From Drechslerella dactyloides (lineage: Eukaryota > Ascomycota > Orbiliomycetes > Orbiliales > Orbiliaceae): 64,000 nt of DNA. The position numbers were made by a program, and so were the translations under genes. Under the pieces are notes generated by a model. That model saw only the letters and a list, made by a program, of their open reading frames with translations, ran no database searches and was not told the origin of the DNA. This document shows positions 25,548 to 36,343 of this stretch, piece by piece. Where the stretch lies: the NCBI GenBank assembly GCA_020064725.1, contig JAGTWJ010000019.1, forward strand, positions 3,596,001 through 3,660,000, given 5' to 3'. Positions within the stretch are counted from its first letter, which is position 1. Every line of letters begins with the position of its first letter.

Positions 25548-26358
25548 ATGGACGGGAGGGAGAATGCTGCTTTGTTGTTATCGTGATTTCTTTTGTTCAT
25601 TCGGTTTCTTTTATCTCCTATATTTTTCCGTTGTTCCTGCTCAAGAGATAAATTATATTCCTCTGTTCCTGCTATCGATCGTGGTGGAGATATTCCGTGC
25701 GCTCATGTAACCTTTTTTCCACGATGCTGTCTTTTTCCTTTTTTGTGAGTATTATTATGACTAGGCATGGAAAGAGATAAAAGAATGAATGAATGAAATA
25801 CAGTCGTCTAGATATGGCGTTTAATAGTGCACGACGGCCGAGTCGATTCTCGATTCGGGTGCAGTGTAGCTTTGCGTTTAGGGTACAATCCAACCCGAAT
25901 GATGCCTTTCGCGAGACTACTAAATGGTAATACCGGATATCGGGTCATTTCTATAAATTGATATTTTATATACGTTTTACCAGTGTCTCCAGAATCGTGA
26001 TCGTGCCTTTCGGAGTGAATTTTGGCCACTGATGTAATCAACCTTTTGAGTAACGCGAAGCCCCGAAACTCTATGTATAGCTCAGCTTACAACGACCGAA
26101 CAAACGCCCTCGAACCAGCTGAACCACGAGACGCGACGGCCAGCTCACCGACATACATGCTCGAGTTATTGGCAGTGCAGCCGTGTCCGAGCCGCGCGTC
26201 GGCCTTTGAGCTGGTTCTCCGAGCGTCGATTACGTGACCTGGCCATATCTACGATTACCATCATCTCATCTACATCTATATCTACAGCTCGCAACCAGAG
26301 CTACTTGTCTACGAGCAACTACGCGATCGAACCAGAATTACACGCACGCACGACAGAC
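25548..26358. other. Spacer between CDC48 and the BTB-like gene
   Basis: A T-rich 3' UTR-like part lies at 25570-25760, followed by a mixed-composition promoter region. No coding frame with support; the frame upstream of 26359 stays open but has no ATG. Confidence 0.5.
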
Positions 26359-28461
26359 ATGCAGGGAGCTACCAGGAGGACGACTCCGAATGGGGCTGCA
26401 GCTGCGGCTGCGGCTGCGGCTCCCGCGCGACCGCATTCGCTCCCGGAGATGATTATCCGCGCGTACGGCCTGCGATACGGATTGCGGGAGCCGCAGCCGG
26501 TCGAAGAGCGCGGCGACACGCTTCTTCGCGCGGGGATGGAGGACGCTGTGTTTAGGAGTGCTGGTAACGGTAACGGCGGGGAGGAAGTGCGGACGTATGG
26601 GCAGCTGTTCGCCGTCGCTGCAGCGGCGAAGGGACGGCCTGCGGTGCCCGTTGAACGGTTTGGGACGGTGGACGAGGAGGCGACGGTCGACGGACTGACG
26701 GTTGTGAGATGCGATGAGGGGCAGATGGAGGCTGTCCGGGCGGTGCAGCTTGTCGTGGTACGCAAGACGGCGGAGGTGCTCGATAGGCTGTTGGACGAGG
26801 CGTACCGTGGGGGACGGGGGGAGAAGAGTGCTGCTGGGCCGGACTTTACAGTACAGTTGGAAGATGAAGCGGAGGAGGAGGACGCGATGGTGTCATCTGG
26901 GAAGACGAAGGAGACGCGGAACACGAGTGCTGCGAAGAGCACCACGAAGACGACTGCGAAGGACGTCTCCACGAAGAGCAAGTCACCGGCGCCCGCCGGT
27001 TCCACGGCACCACCCAATCCACAAGATGCTACGACAGCTACGGAACCCGTTCAACCGGACGACGCCCTGACAAAGTACGCGGAAATTCACCTCCACCGCG
27101 TCCTCGCCGCCGCGTGCATCCCGTACTACAAGTACCTCTCCCTCCGCACCGTCCGCTTCTCGGACACGGCCTCGAACACGTCCACGCTGCCGCATCCGAC
27201 CATCACCTTCCACGCGCTCCGCGTGGTGCAGACGTGGCTGTACAACCCGCTGCGCATCGGCGAGTACCTCGAGCTCGCAGAGCCGCACGCGCACCTCTAC
27301 CTCCTCGGCATCTGCAAGCGGCAGGACCGCAACGGGTTCCCGCCGCCGATGGCTACGGCGCGGACGCTGGTGGAGGTGGCGCGCGCGGCGGATTATCTGG
27401 GGCTGGACGAGCTGGCGGCGTGGAGCGCGCGGGTGCTGCGGCGGCTGTGCCATGGGCTGGAGAAGTGCACAGGGAACAGGTGTCGCGCGATGGTGCCGTT
27501 TGTGCTGCAGAAGATATGGGAGGGCGGCGGGTTGGGGCTGCCGGTGGAGCTTGCGGAGGATGCGAAGCGGTTTATCGCGGGGAATCCGGAGACGATGTGG
27601 AAGCGGCCGGTGATTGCGATGGCGGATGAGCTGGTGGCGGAAGTCGTCGAGGCGTTCGCGGAGTTGCACGGGCGGGAGATGGCGCGGAAGGTTCCAGTCG
27701 CGGGAGACGTGCGGCGGAAGAAGAAGGACGGCGAGAATGCGGGGACGGGACGGGTGGTCGTGTGGTGGAATGCGTACGTGGCGGTGAGCAAGGTGCGCGC
27801 GTCGGTCAAGTCGTCGGTGTGGAGTAACCGCGACCATCAGCGGCGGTGGGACGAGAAGCTGCTCGGTCCCGCGATCGAGCATTGCGTGCATGCGCTCGCG
27901 AAGGGGTTCGACGACCCGCGGCTGGCGGAAGAGTTGAATGCCAAGATGGCAGCGCAGGATTTTGAGCGCGGGTTGGTGGTGGAGCTGCTCATGCTGGTTA
28001 CGATGGCGAGCGTGGTCGGGCGGGAGGAGTCGGCTGTGCCGATCGACCGGCCGCCGCTGAACCGGAAGACGGTGAGGGCGGTCTTCGAGGGGATCGTGAA
28101 CTTGCGGACGTGGGACGGGTGGGATACCGAGTGGGGGGTCGCGGAGCGGCGGGTGCTCGACTTTCTGCGGCGGGAGTGGATGACGATTGTGGTTGGCGGG
28201 GAGGGCGGGTTCGAGCGATGGCGGCCGGCGATGGTGACGGTTGTCAGTCGTAAGCTGCGGGTCAGCGTCGACGAGCTGCTCGGGAGGAATCAGAAGCGGC
28301 AGGGGCCGGCGAGCTCGAAGGGCAAGGCGGTCGTGAAGGACCGGCTGGGGAACGATGTTCAGGTGGATGTTGGTGGGAAGGCGCCTTCGGGCGTGACGGT
28401 CCTGCGGCCTGAGGCCGTGGAGTTTGTGCCGTCGGGACAGGACCAGGCTGACGATTCATGA
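26359..28461 (+). CDS. Intronless BTB/POZ-like protein of unknown function
   Basis: This is a single exon of 700 aa. The frame is open 51 codons further upstream but lacks an ATG, so the first ATG (MQGATRRT) is taken. The N-terminus has a poly-Ala tract and then SLPEMIIRAYGLRYG. Around residues 230-350 the sequence has the shape of the C-terminal half of a BTB fold: HLHRVLAAACIPYYKYL, then FHALRVVQTWLYNPLRIGEYLEL, then LVEVARAADYLGLDELAAWSARVLRRL, which resembles the usual LYTG...AADYLG pattern. A helical region of BACK type may follow. A Lys/Arg-rich segment (DVRRKKKDG) is near the centre. BTB membership is an inference from pattern, not a search. The gene is very GC- and CpG-rich. A substrate adaptor role would be typical but is unproven. 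Confidence 0.7.
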   Translation: MQGATRRTTPNGAAAAAAAAAPARPHSLPEMIIRAYGLRYGLREPQPVEERGDTLLRAGMEDAVFRSAGNGNGGEEVRTYGQLFAVAAAAKGRPAVPVERFGTVDEEATVDGLTVVRCDEGQMEAVRAVQLVVVRKTAEVLDRLLDEAYRGGRGEKSAAGPDFTVQLEDEAEEEDAMVSSGKTKETRNTSAAKSTTKTTAKDVSTKSKSPAPAGSTAPPNPQDATTATEPVQPDDALTKYAEIHLHRVLAAACIPYYKYLSLRTVRFSDTASNTSTLPHPTITFHALRVVQTWLYNPLRIGEYLELAEPHAHLYLLGICKRQDRNGFPPPMATARTLVEVARAADYLGLDELAAWSARVLRRLCHGLEKCTGNRCRAMVPFVLQKIWEGGGLGLPVELAEDAKRFIAGNPETMWKRPVIAMADELVAEVVEAFAELHGREMARKVPVAGDVRRKKKDGENAGTGRVVVWWNAYVAVSKVRASVKSSVWSNRDHQRRWDEKLLGPAIEHCVHALAKGFDDPRLAEELNAKMAAQDFERGLVVELLMLVTMASVVGREESAVPIDRPPLNRKTVRAVFEGIVNLRTWDGWDTEWGVAERRVLDFLRREWMTIVVGGEGGFERWRPAMVTVVSRKLRVSVDELLGRNQKRQGPASSKGKAVVKDRLGNDVQVDVGGKAPSGVTVLRPEAVEFVPSGQDQADDS

Positions 28462-28862
28462 TATATCAGAAGGTCATACTATTATGGGCATTGCATGGCG
28501 TCGGAGGGACTGTACTGGAATTCAGTTTGCAAGATGGCTTGTTTGGGACCGAAATTAGGATACAGGATATGGGTGTATAAAGATACACGATAGGGATCCC
28601 AGCTTGGGACTCGATATTATTTAGTATCTAATAGAAGGTGAGGAGCAGTGAGTACCAGAGGGGCTCTTGCATCGCGACTCGATTCAATAATCCGGCTCGA
28701 CGGAGTCTCTCTGATCTATATGGGACGATACGATATCTTGAAGTCGAAGAGGTTGTTGTATTTTGTGCGTTGCAGCATGTTCCCGAAAGCAGACCCCTGT
28801 CGCATCGCAGCCGGTCACCTCGCACAGGAACCTCGACTCGAAATCCACATCACGACACCGCG
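28462..28862. other. Short spacer / promoter
   Basis: About 400 bp between two genes on the same strand. Nothing beyond probable 3' UTR and promoter sequence was recognised. Confidence 0.4.
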
Positions 28863-30425
28863 ATGACGAACGACGCCCGCCCCGTCGACGAGGCGACTCC
28901 GGCCGCCCACAAGGCCGCCAAAGAAGGCAACCCGCAGCAGCTGCTCGAGAAGCTGCCGGCGATGCTGCACGGCGTTGTCAGTAAGCACCCTGTCCCGCTC
29001 GTCGCGTCCGCCCGCTAACACGCTCTCCATCCGTCCAGATGATACAATGCGCTGACGGTACCGCCTACGATCCATCCGTACGATACGAAGGAGGCGACGA
29101 GATATGCTGACACGGTGGGATGAGCTTACGCAGTGTTCAAGAATCCGACGCGGCAGCATCCGCGCGCGATACTGCATACGAATGCGGTCATGCGGGCGAC
29201 GATTCCCGCGACGGTGGACCGCTTCCAGCAGGCCCTCGACATGCTCGAGATCGAGATCGTGCGTCCACCCACTCTCTCTCCTACGTGCGCCTGTATATAT
29301 ATCCTCGTGGCGATGTGCTGACCGGTGGAGTGATGGGAACAGCTCAAAGCGAAGGCAGCGCTGCACCGCGACCTGACAAAGTTCCACAAGGCCGCAGAAC
29401 TCGCCCGCCAAAAGGAGCTGGAGGAGGAAGAACGACGCCTGGCCCTCGAACGCGAAGCTGAAGCCGAGCGACTCCGCCTCCAGAAGGCTAGCGAGGAGGC
29501 GGAGGAAAGCAGACTCGCCGCTGAAGCCGCTGCCGCTGCTGCCGCTGCTGCAGAAGCCGAAGCCGCCGCCGTCGCAGCAGCAGCAGCAGCAGCAGCAGCC
29601 GCCTCCGCGGACCTCGAAATGGCGCTCGACGAACCCACCACGGCGCACGACGACACAGACATGGACCGCCTCTTCGAAGACGTGCAGGACATGGACTCCC
29701 TCAAAGTCGAAGAGGACGCCTCGGCCCCTCCCTCCGCCATCGACGCCTCGCACCCGCTCGAAATGAGCAACATCCCGCTCGTCGCCGCCAGCGCCTCAAA
29801 GGACGCCACCGGCAAGCCCGACAGCAAGAAAACCGACGCGGGCACCAACACCGTGACCACCACCGACGCCGGCGTCACCGCCACCTTTGAAGACCCCATC
29901 ATCCTCGACTCACCGCTGATGCCCGCCGCCGACGGCGACGACGACGCGGAAGGTCCCTCCGCCGTCGACCTCTTCGGTGACGACCCGCTCAACCCCGCGA
30001 CGGAGAACAAGGAGGGCCGCGAGACGGCCGCCGGCGGCGCGAGTATGTCAATCGAAGAGCAAATCGACATGGACTTCCTCTTCGCACCAAACGGCGCCCC
30101 GGGCACCGACGGCGCAGCAGACGGCACAGGCGCAGCGGGAACCAGCACGGACGACCTCTTCGGCGATCTAGACGTGGGCGCCGACGGCGGCAAACTCGAC
30201 CTCATGAATCTCGACATACCAGGTCTCGACACCACGGGCGACGGCAAGGACGGCAAGAAGCTAGGACAGGCGGCGGTACAGACGACAGCGGATATCAGCG
30301 CGCTGCCGGACGGGTCGAGTTTCGACGATCTGCTAGCGAGCTTTGGCGACGGTGCCCTGCTGGGCCAGCTTGAGAACGACGGGACGAGTCTGTTCGACGA
30401 CGCCTTTGACATTTACAATAATTAG
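28863..30425 (+). CDS. Acidic coiled-coil protein, possibly transcription-related
   Basis: There are three exons: 28863-28980, 29134-29258 and 29343-30425, giving 441 aa. The helical N-terminus (TNAVMRATIPATVDRFQQAL, then DMLEIEI) joins LKAKAALHRDLTKFHKAAELARQ and a charged coiled coil (KELEEEERRLALEREAEAERLRL). An Ala tract follows, then a long acidic, Asp/Gly-rich C-terminus with repeated DLFGD/DDLL motifs (SAVDLFGDDPL, STDDLFGDLD, SFDDLLASFGD) that resemble activation domains. Its layout recalls fungal Mediator tail-type subunits, but this is a guess from memory and I give no name. The first intron is uncertain: a second acceptor at 29038 could create a microexon if a GTCAGT donor at 28977 were used. 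Confidence 0.68.
29575..29598 (+). repeat. (CAG)8 repeat inside coding sequence
   Basis: Eight perfect CAG units are read in the GCA frame, so they encode Ala rather than Gln. They lie at the end of an Ala-rich tract in the acidic coiled-coil protein and are a likely site of length polymorphism. Confidence 0.85.
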
Positions 30426-31541
30426 GGACGACGACGCGTTCGATATATACCATTTGCTACCTACCGGTCGTGTTATTTTGATGATGGTTTGTAAGGGGGT
30501 CTCGCTGGGATTTTGAAGCAGGCGTACGGCTGGCGCATGTATGCATTTTGATCATCTCATAGAATTAATATATACCATTCACCATGCGAGATGTTCAACT
30601 TTCAAAGCTGTAATCTCCACATTGATATTTGCCCGCTAATCGAACAGTAGCATTCAAAGTATGCATCCACGGCCATGGTAGGCAAGGATTCTAGATTAGA
30701 AATTGACAACGGTATATGTATGTACTCATCCGTCGACGTATATATATATATATATAATTATCCGAAACCCCCGCCCATACCGCATGATTATCGATATCTA
30801 CCAGCCCACGCCGCGTGTACATTATATCTACGGGTATATACCTATCGACACTTTTAAACGCCAGGGAAAAACGACACGCATGCACTGCTCAGTGAAAGAA
30901 AACTACCATGCAAAAAAAAAAAGGAGAAGGGAAGGAGAAAGAAGGAAACGAAAAGACAAGACGCGAAACAAGGAAGTTAATCATCTACGAGTGTGATGTC
31001 ATCCCGTTAATCTTCGTTTTTCTGCCCTCTATATGTATGTATGGATGGATGTATGTACCGGTCGTAAAGCTGACGGAGACATTAAACACGCATGCACGCA
31101 TGAGAGTAACGTAAAAAAAACAACATACCGCCAGATCAGATTTCCGTCCACGCTAAGAGGCCGGAAGAGATGGCTGGTAGGACAGACGGATAAACAGAAA
31201 GGATAGGCCGGATAGAGTATGAAAGAGAAAGAGGGAAAGAGAACAGCGACGACGGAAGCGGGCGAGAAACTAAAGGAAATCGATTCGTCCACACGCCATC
31301 TCGCCGTCATATCGTAAGATGAAAGAACCAGTAAAAGGACCCCGAGCAGAAAATGCCGTGAGAAGCATGCATAATGAATAAAAAACCCAACAAAGGAAAT
31401 AGTTATGATGATGAATGTCGTGGGTGGAAAAAAAACACAGAGAATATTATGCCGTGCGTTAATAACGAGAAGCGAGTAAGAAAAAGTCAGTCGAAATCAT
31501 CAAGCGTAATCCGCCGAGAGAAAAGAAAGGGTGCACAACAC
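30426..31541. other. Convergent spacer, AT-rich
   Basis: This is the 3' side of two converging genes. It holds a (TA)n run near 30740-30757, an A11 run near 30909, and A/G-rich stretches. No gene was recognised. Confidence 0.5.
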
Positions 31542-31796
31542 TCAATCATCCTTTTCGATATGAAGGATGACTTCTTTCTCGAGCAGAAACTTGACTTTCT
31601 TGCGGGAGCCGCTGCTGCCGCCACTACCGCTGCTGCCAGGACTACCGCTGCCACTGCTGCCGCTGTCGCTGTCATGGCCATTATCCTGCTGAACGCTCGG
31701 CTCCTGCGTGATGTCGTCGTTCTCCTTGTCTGCGTCCACAGTGCGTTTCAACGGCTCAAAGACCGGGAAGGCTTCGGATGGAAGGTAGTCTTCACT
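31542..31796 (-). other. In-frame coding-like tail beyond the eIF2B delta stop
   Basis: Directly after the TAG of eIF2B delta the same frame stays open for 84 codons (SEDYLPSEAFPVFEPLKRTV...), passes a Ser/Gly/Asp-rich linker and ends KKVKFLLEKEVILHIEKDD. The composition is protein-like. The TAG sits in CTCCTAG|AGTGAAG, a good 3' splice site. A 72-nt phase-0 intron (31797-31868, donor GTCAGT) would remove the stop and attach this tail. It could instead be 3' UTR. Confidence 0.4.
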
Positions 31797-34426
31797 CTAG
31801 GAGGCACCAACGGTGCCCTCCCGCTCAGAGATGAGGCGGTGGACGCTTGGAACGCCGGTCGGACTGACGAGACCGACCTCCGTGACGACGGATGTGAGGT
31901 ACTTTGCGGCCGTGACGTCGTACAGCAGGTTGACAATGCTCATATTTGGAACGTCCGCGTGGTTTGCGAGAGGGCTCTCTTCGCCGGCGAGATGCTCCGC
32001 GGGACCTGCGCAGGTTAGCATTTGTACCAAGGAAATAAGACGAAATTGAGGAAAGGGGTATACGTACCGAGCTCATTCATGGTGATGCTGTCCAGCGCAA
32101 TCTTATCGGACAACTTGATACCCTCGCAGCAGACCAAAACCGGCTTCTTGAACGTGTGAGCCGCAATGGCAACGGACGCAGTCCCAGATCTGGAGTAGCA
32201 AGCTCCGTTCGCAAACATGCCGTGCGCGCCAACGATGACGACATCGACCTTGGACATGGTATGGTCGAGGGCGTGGAGGAACGTGTACTTGACCTCGATG
32301 CCGGCCTCGGAGAGACTGGCCGCGAGCTTCTTGCCTTCAAAGTACGGGCGGGAGTCGACGCAGATGACCTTGAACTTCTTGCCCTGGCAGGCGGCCTCGC
32401 GGATGACGCGCTCGACGCAGGAAGACTTGGCGTATGTGAGGACTGTGTCGCCGTCGTGGATCTTGTCGGCGGCGATGCGGGCGATGACTTCCTGGGCGGC
32501 CATGATGCGCTCCTTGATGTAGTTGTCGATGGCGACTAGGAGGTCCGTCTTGGCTTCGTCCTCCGGGACATCGGGCTTGACATCGATGATGATGGTCTTG
32601 AGCCAGCGGATGGCATTGCCCTGGGCGATGCACAGCTTGCGGCCGACGGCGATCTGCGAGATCTGGATGCCGAGGTGCTGCGTGAGGTTGCGCGCGAGCG
32701 ACGCATCCTCAGGCGTCTTGTAGTCCTTGATGACCTGCATGTTGCAATGAGTATTAGCTCTCGTCCATTGTGTCCAAGATGAGTCATAGGATGGGAATTG
32801 GTCAATTACCTCTTTGAAGGCCATCAGCGTGTAGAGACAGCGGGCGGTGGAGCCCATGATCTCAAAGTTGCGCAGCTTCAGCGCCAACTTTGCCACGGCA
32901 GGGTGGACCTCCTTGGGCAACCTGGCGAGGTCGATGGGAGGCTTATCCTCGCGGAGGTGCTCGAACAGCGGCATGACTTTTGGCGGGGCCTCGGAACCCT
33001 GCGACTCGTCGACGATTTGGGCCTTCTTCTTCGGCGTCTGCTGCTGCGTGTGCTTCAGTACGCCGGGGGGGATAGCTGGTGATGAGGAGGATGGTGGTGG
33101 AGGTGTGGCTGCAACGACCTGGGAGGAAGGGCGGGAGGAAGTTGCAGGAGATGCAGCTGGTGCTGCGGCGCCGCCCGATCGCTCGGCCTTCTCGGCTGCG
33201 CGGCGGGCCTGCTTCTCCGCCTTCTTGGCCTCCTTGAGCTCTTTGCCCGAGAGCTTCTTCGGAGCGGCGTCGGCGGGCGCGGCCTGCTGTGATGCGGGCT
33301 GGGGTTGCTTGCCCTTCTTGGGCGTCGCGGAGATTGGAGCAGAGGGGGCATCGCTGACCGCCTGGGCGGTGTCGGGGATCGTGCTGGCCATGTCGAGATC
33401 GCTGTCGGAGTCGATGTCGGAGGCGGTGATGCTGGCGTGGGAGGATGTTGTGGTGGTGATGGAGGAGGGAGCGGTGGAGGTTGACGCGGACGAGGGTTTT
33501 TTGAGAATCGACTTTAGCGGCTGCCCCTCGTGGTGGGGCAATGCGTTCGGGGACGGCGGCCGCGGGGCCCAGAATCCGTCCCCGGGAAGCTCCGGGGTCT
33601 CGGGGAGTGCCCCGAAGCCCATCGCTGCGTCGGCCTCAACTTCAACTTCAACCTTACCGCTTCCTCCCTCCATCACCACCTTCTGCTCACCCTCCTCCTC
33701 CTTCTTGGCTCTCTCGCCCTCGCCCTCCGCGGCAGGGGATGCACGCCCCTCCGCTCCCGCCTCGACAATGGCGGTCTCCAGTCCGCTCGGCGACACGACC
33801 GTCACAAACGGCGCCGGCGTCGGCAGGACGGCCGCTGCAGCTCCCAGTCCGTCCGGCGTCGCCTTTGCCTTATCGTCCTCCTTCCTCTCCAGCTCCCACT
33901 CGTCCACATCCGTGAACGCGAGCTCGAACGGCGTGATTTCCACACACGGCAGACACGAGACGACCCCGCCATCCAGGACGGACGGCGTGTCAGTCGACAA
34001 TGACGGCGGGGTATTCGGTGCCCCCGCGCCTACACCCATGCTTACGCTTCCACCCACAGCTGCCGCGGCCGTCGGTGTCGTCGGCGAGGACGACGCGGTC
34101 CCCGCAGACCTGCGCTTGCGGCTGATCCTCCGCGGCAGGGACACCGTCGACGGCGAAGGCCTGAGGCTCGTGGCCGGGCGCGACGGCGGCAGCACGTTCG
34201 CGGGAGGCGGCGGCGGGTTCAGCGGCGCAGTGGACGACGCGGGCGACGGTGGCGGCAGCGGCGACGAGCACGCGCGGGTCGGCGACTCCGAGGAGGCGTC
34301 GGAGGCGTCGTCGCGCTCGTAGGCGTAGCGGGTCGTGATCCTGACCCCCAGAGAGCTGCGGTGGGGGCTGCCGGGCTTGGTCGCGGCAGGCCAGCAGCCG
34401 CCCAGACGGAGCTTCTTCCAGCGCAT
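31797..34426 (-). CDS. gcd2: eIF2B delta subunit (Gcd2) with long N-terminal extension
   Basis: This is a regulatory subunit of the guanine-nucleotide exchange factor for eIF2, which senses eIF2-alpha phosphorylation. Exons are 32810-34426, 32068-32734 and 31797-32005, giving 830 aa. The 75-bp first intron is in-phase and stop-free, so it can be misread as coding; its GTAATT...ATGCAG borders and AFKE-VIKDY junction support removal. The conserved part runs from LPKEVHPAVAKLALKL through VIKDYKTPEDASLARNLTQHL, CVDSRPYFEGKKLA, VVIVGAHGMFANGA and MSIVNLLYDVTAAKYL. A Lys-rich KELKEAKKAEKQARRAAEKAE helix precedes it. The canonical family length would start at ATG 33391 (485 aa, GACATGG context). The upstream ATG at 34426 has A at -3 and leads into 345 further in-frame codons. 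Core identity is firm; the start is not. Confidence 0.85.
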
Positions 34427-36343
34427 TGTCCGTCCGTGAACGTCCGTCTGGCGAGTGAGCGAGTGAGTGAGCGGACGGTGGGGAGTGATAACTTTCGTTT
34501 TCGCTTGTTCGTTCGTGGTGCGGTGGCCGGTGTGCGCAGCGCAGGGAGACGCAGAGATCTAGTCTAAAAACCCCGTTGTGAAGAATGAAAGAACGAACGA
34601 ACGAACGACCGAGCGAGAGGATAGAAAGGAATAAGGAAGGAAGGAAAGGAAAAGAAGGAAGAGCAGGACGAGGACCGAAGAATAAGTACTACGCCCCCAT
34701 CTACACCGACCGAGGGAAGTCGAGCGATAACAAGATTTACTATAATATCCTGTGCCCCAGCAACAAAGCCATATTATAAAAGCCCTCCTCCCGGAGCGGA
34801 GTGGCTTCGTCCCCTTCCCTCGTTTCCCTCCTCCACCCGCCGGCCACATCTTCTCACTCCAGATCGACCGCTAGCATTTGCATTCCCTAGCCAGCTGGCA
34901 GGCAAGCAGGCAGGCAAGCACGATAAGGCTAGCAGGGCATGCGAAGAAACTCTGTGTGCGTGGACGAGCAATCGAGTAATGTCCCCTCGCTTTGTTTGTC
35001 CGCGGCAAGCGAACTGCGCACAGCGCAATGCGAATCCCCCTTCGAAATTAAGTACCCTCATCCCACCAACTTAAAATCCCTGGCGTGGGGAGTCGTAGTA
35101 TACAAGCAAGTAAGTAGTGTGTACATGTACCTGACGGTCCTAAATCCCCCTGCAGCGATATGATACCGCTTGATCCGTGCGTAGGTGCAGACGGTGCGAG
35201 AAGACGGTGCAGCGGGTGGTTACATGCCCTATCTCGGTCCTGCTGTTTTTAGCCCCGGCAACTGCCAGCCAGCCTCGGATAGATAAAAGTCGCAAGCATA
35301 TCGTGCATATCGATCCGCCGGCCTCGCTTCCTGCTCTGCTGTCCGGATCCACCGAACGCCAGCTGGTGGAAAGCGCCGTCGACGATAGATAACAAAGTAT
35401 TCGCACATGTGCATCTTTCCAGCCAACAATGGGCCGGAATCGAGATACGTGTAGATGCACAGATAGGAGAACCAACATTGATATATATCGCAACCCAGCC
35501 AATTGGTCAATCGAGCTGTGTCCCGTAACGCGCATGAAACGGGGAACGCACAGGCAAGCAGCCAGTCACGTCGGCCCGCGTATTGCATGCATGAACTGCA
35601 CCGCGCGATGCACTGCATATACATACGTACGTCGCACCGCATATATGTACCGTACTGTACATACGTGCGATTCGATCGGAATCGGATATGCGTGCCCGGG
35701 TACTCAATTATAGCCCGCAGAGCGCAGTCTAATTATATGATATATATAAAGGCAAGACGGGTGCTGGTTCGCCTGGGCGGAGTACATGCGTATATAAGGC
35801 TTAAAGTCTGTAGGGCAGTGTATACTGTCTATCGGCGGGCATAAAGATGGCCAGGCGAGATATGCAAAATCTGCAGCCAGAACACTCGCCAATGATACCA
35901 ATCGTGAAGATTTAAAAAAGCGCAGGACATTGCAAACGTTCGTCAACCGGGAAAATTCCAGCATACGAATAAAATAAGTGTAACCAATCTGCCAAAATGA
36001 ATGAACAACAAAAACGCTATAGCTACTAACATCGGAAAAGAAAATCATCCTAGCTTGATCAATCGACCGGACGACAAAACATGCATATCGCGAAATTAAG
36101 CCGCTCGATGTAGCTTTCCATGAATCACCTATCCGTCCATCCATCCATCCGTTCGTCGACCTATCCGCTGCATCGGATGTATACGTCTGTCTTACTCTAG
36201 CCCCGCTTGAAAGTCCACTGCATGCTCCTCCATTATACACCGCTCCACTCCATCCGTAGCAAACAGTAATCACAATCTCCAAGTCAAACCAAGCTGCACG
36301 TGCGTGATATAATATGATACGCCGTTCTCGACCGAGGGTATAG
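34427..36343. other. 1.9 kb spacer, no gene recognised
   Basis: The spacer contains the eIF2B delta promoter side, with a GAAC tetranucleotide run at 34589-34608. Then comes AT-rich sequence with many TATATA and GCATGC strings, and an ATCC run near 36140. One copy of a short dispersed repeat lies at 35752-35783. Small frames here lack coding character. Confidence 0.5.
35752..35783 (+). repeat. Dispersed short repeat, copy A
   Basis: GCAAGACGGGTGCTGG (35752-35767) is followed five bases later by CTGGGCGGAGT (35773-35783). The same two blocks in the same order occur at 59799-59848. Origin unknown. Confidence 0.5.

Noticed and set aside
32735..32809. 25-codon insert in eIF2B delta (VIDQFPSYDSSWTQ...)
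   Set aside because: It is bounded by GTAATT and ATGCAG, contains a GCTAAT branch point and splits the conserved AFKE-VIKDY segment, so it is an in-phase intron.
32847..34322. 491-codon open frame on the plus strand opposite eIF2B delta
   Set aside because: It is antisense to conserved eIF2B coding sequence over part of its length. GC-rich third positions keep the opposite strand open. The translated protein is Ser/Gly/Ala-rich with no domain.
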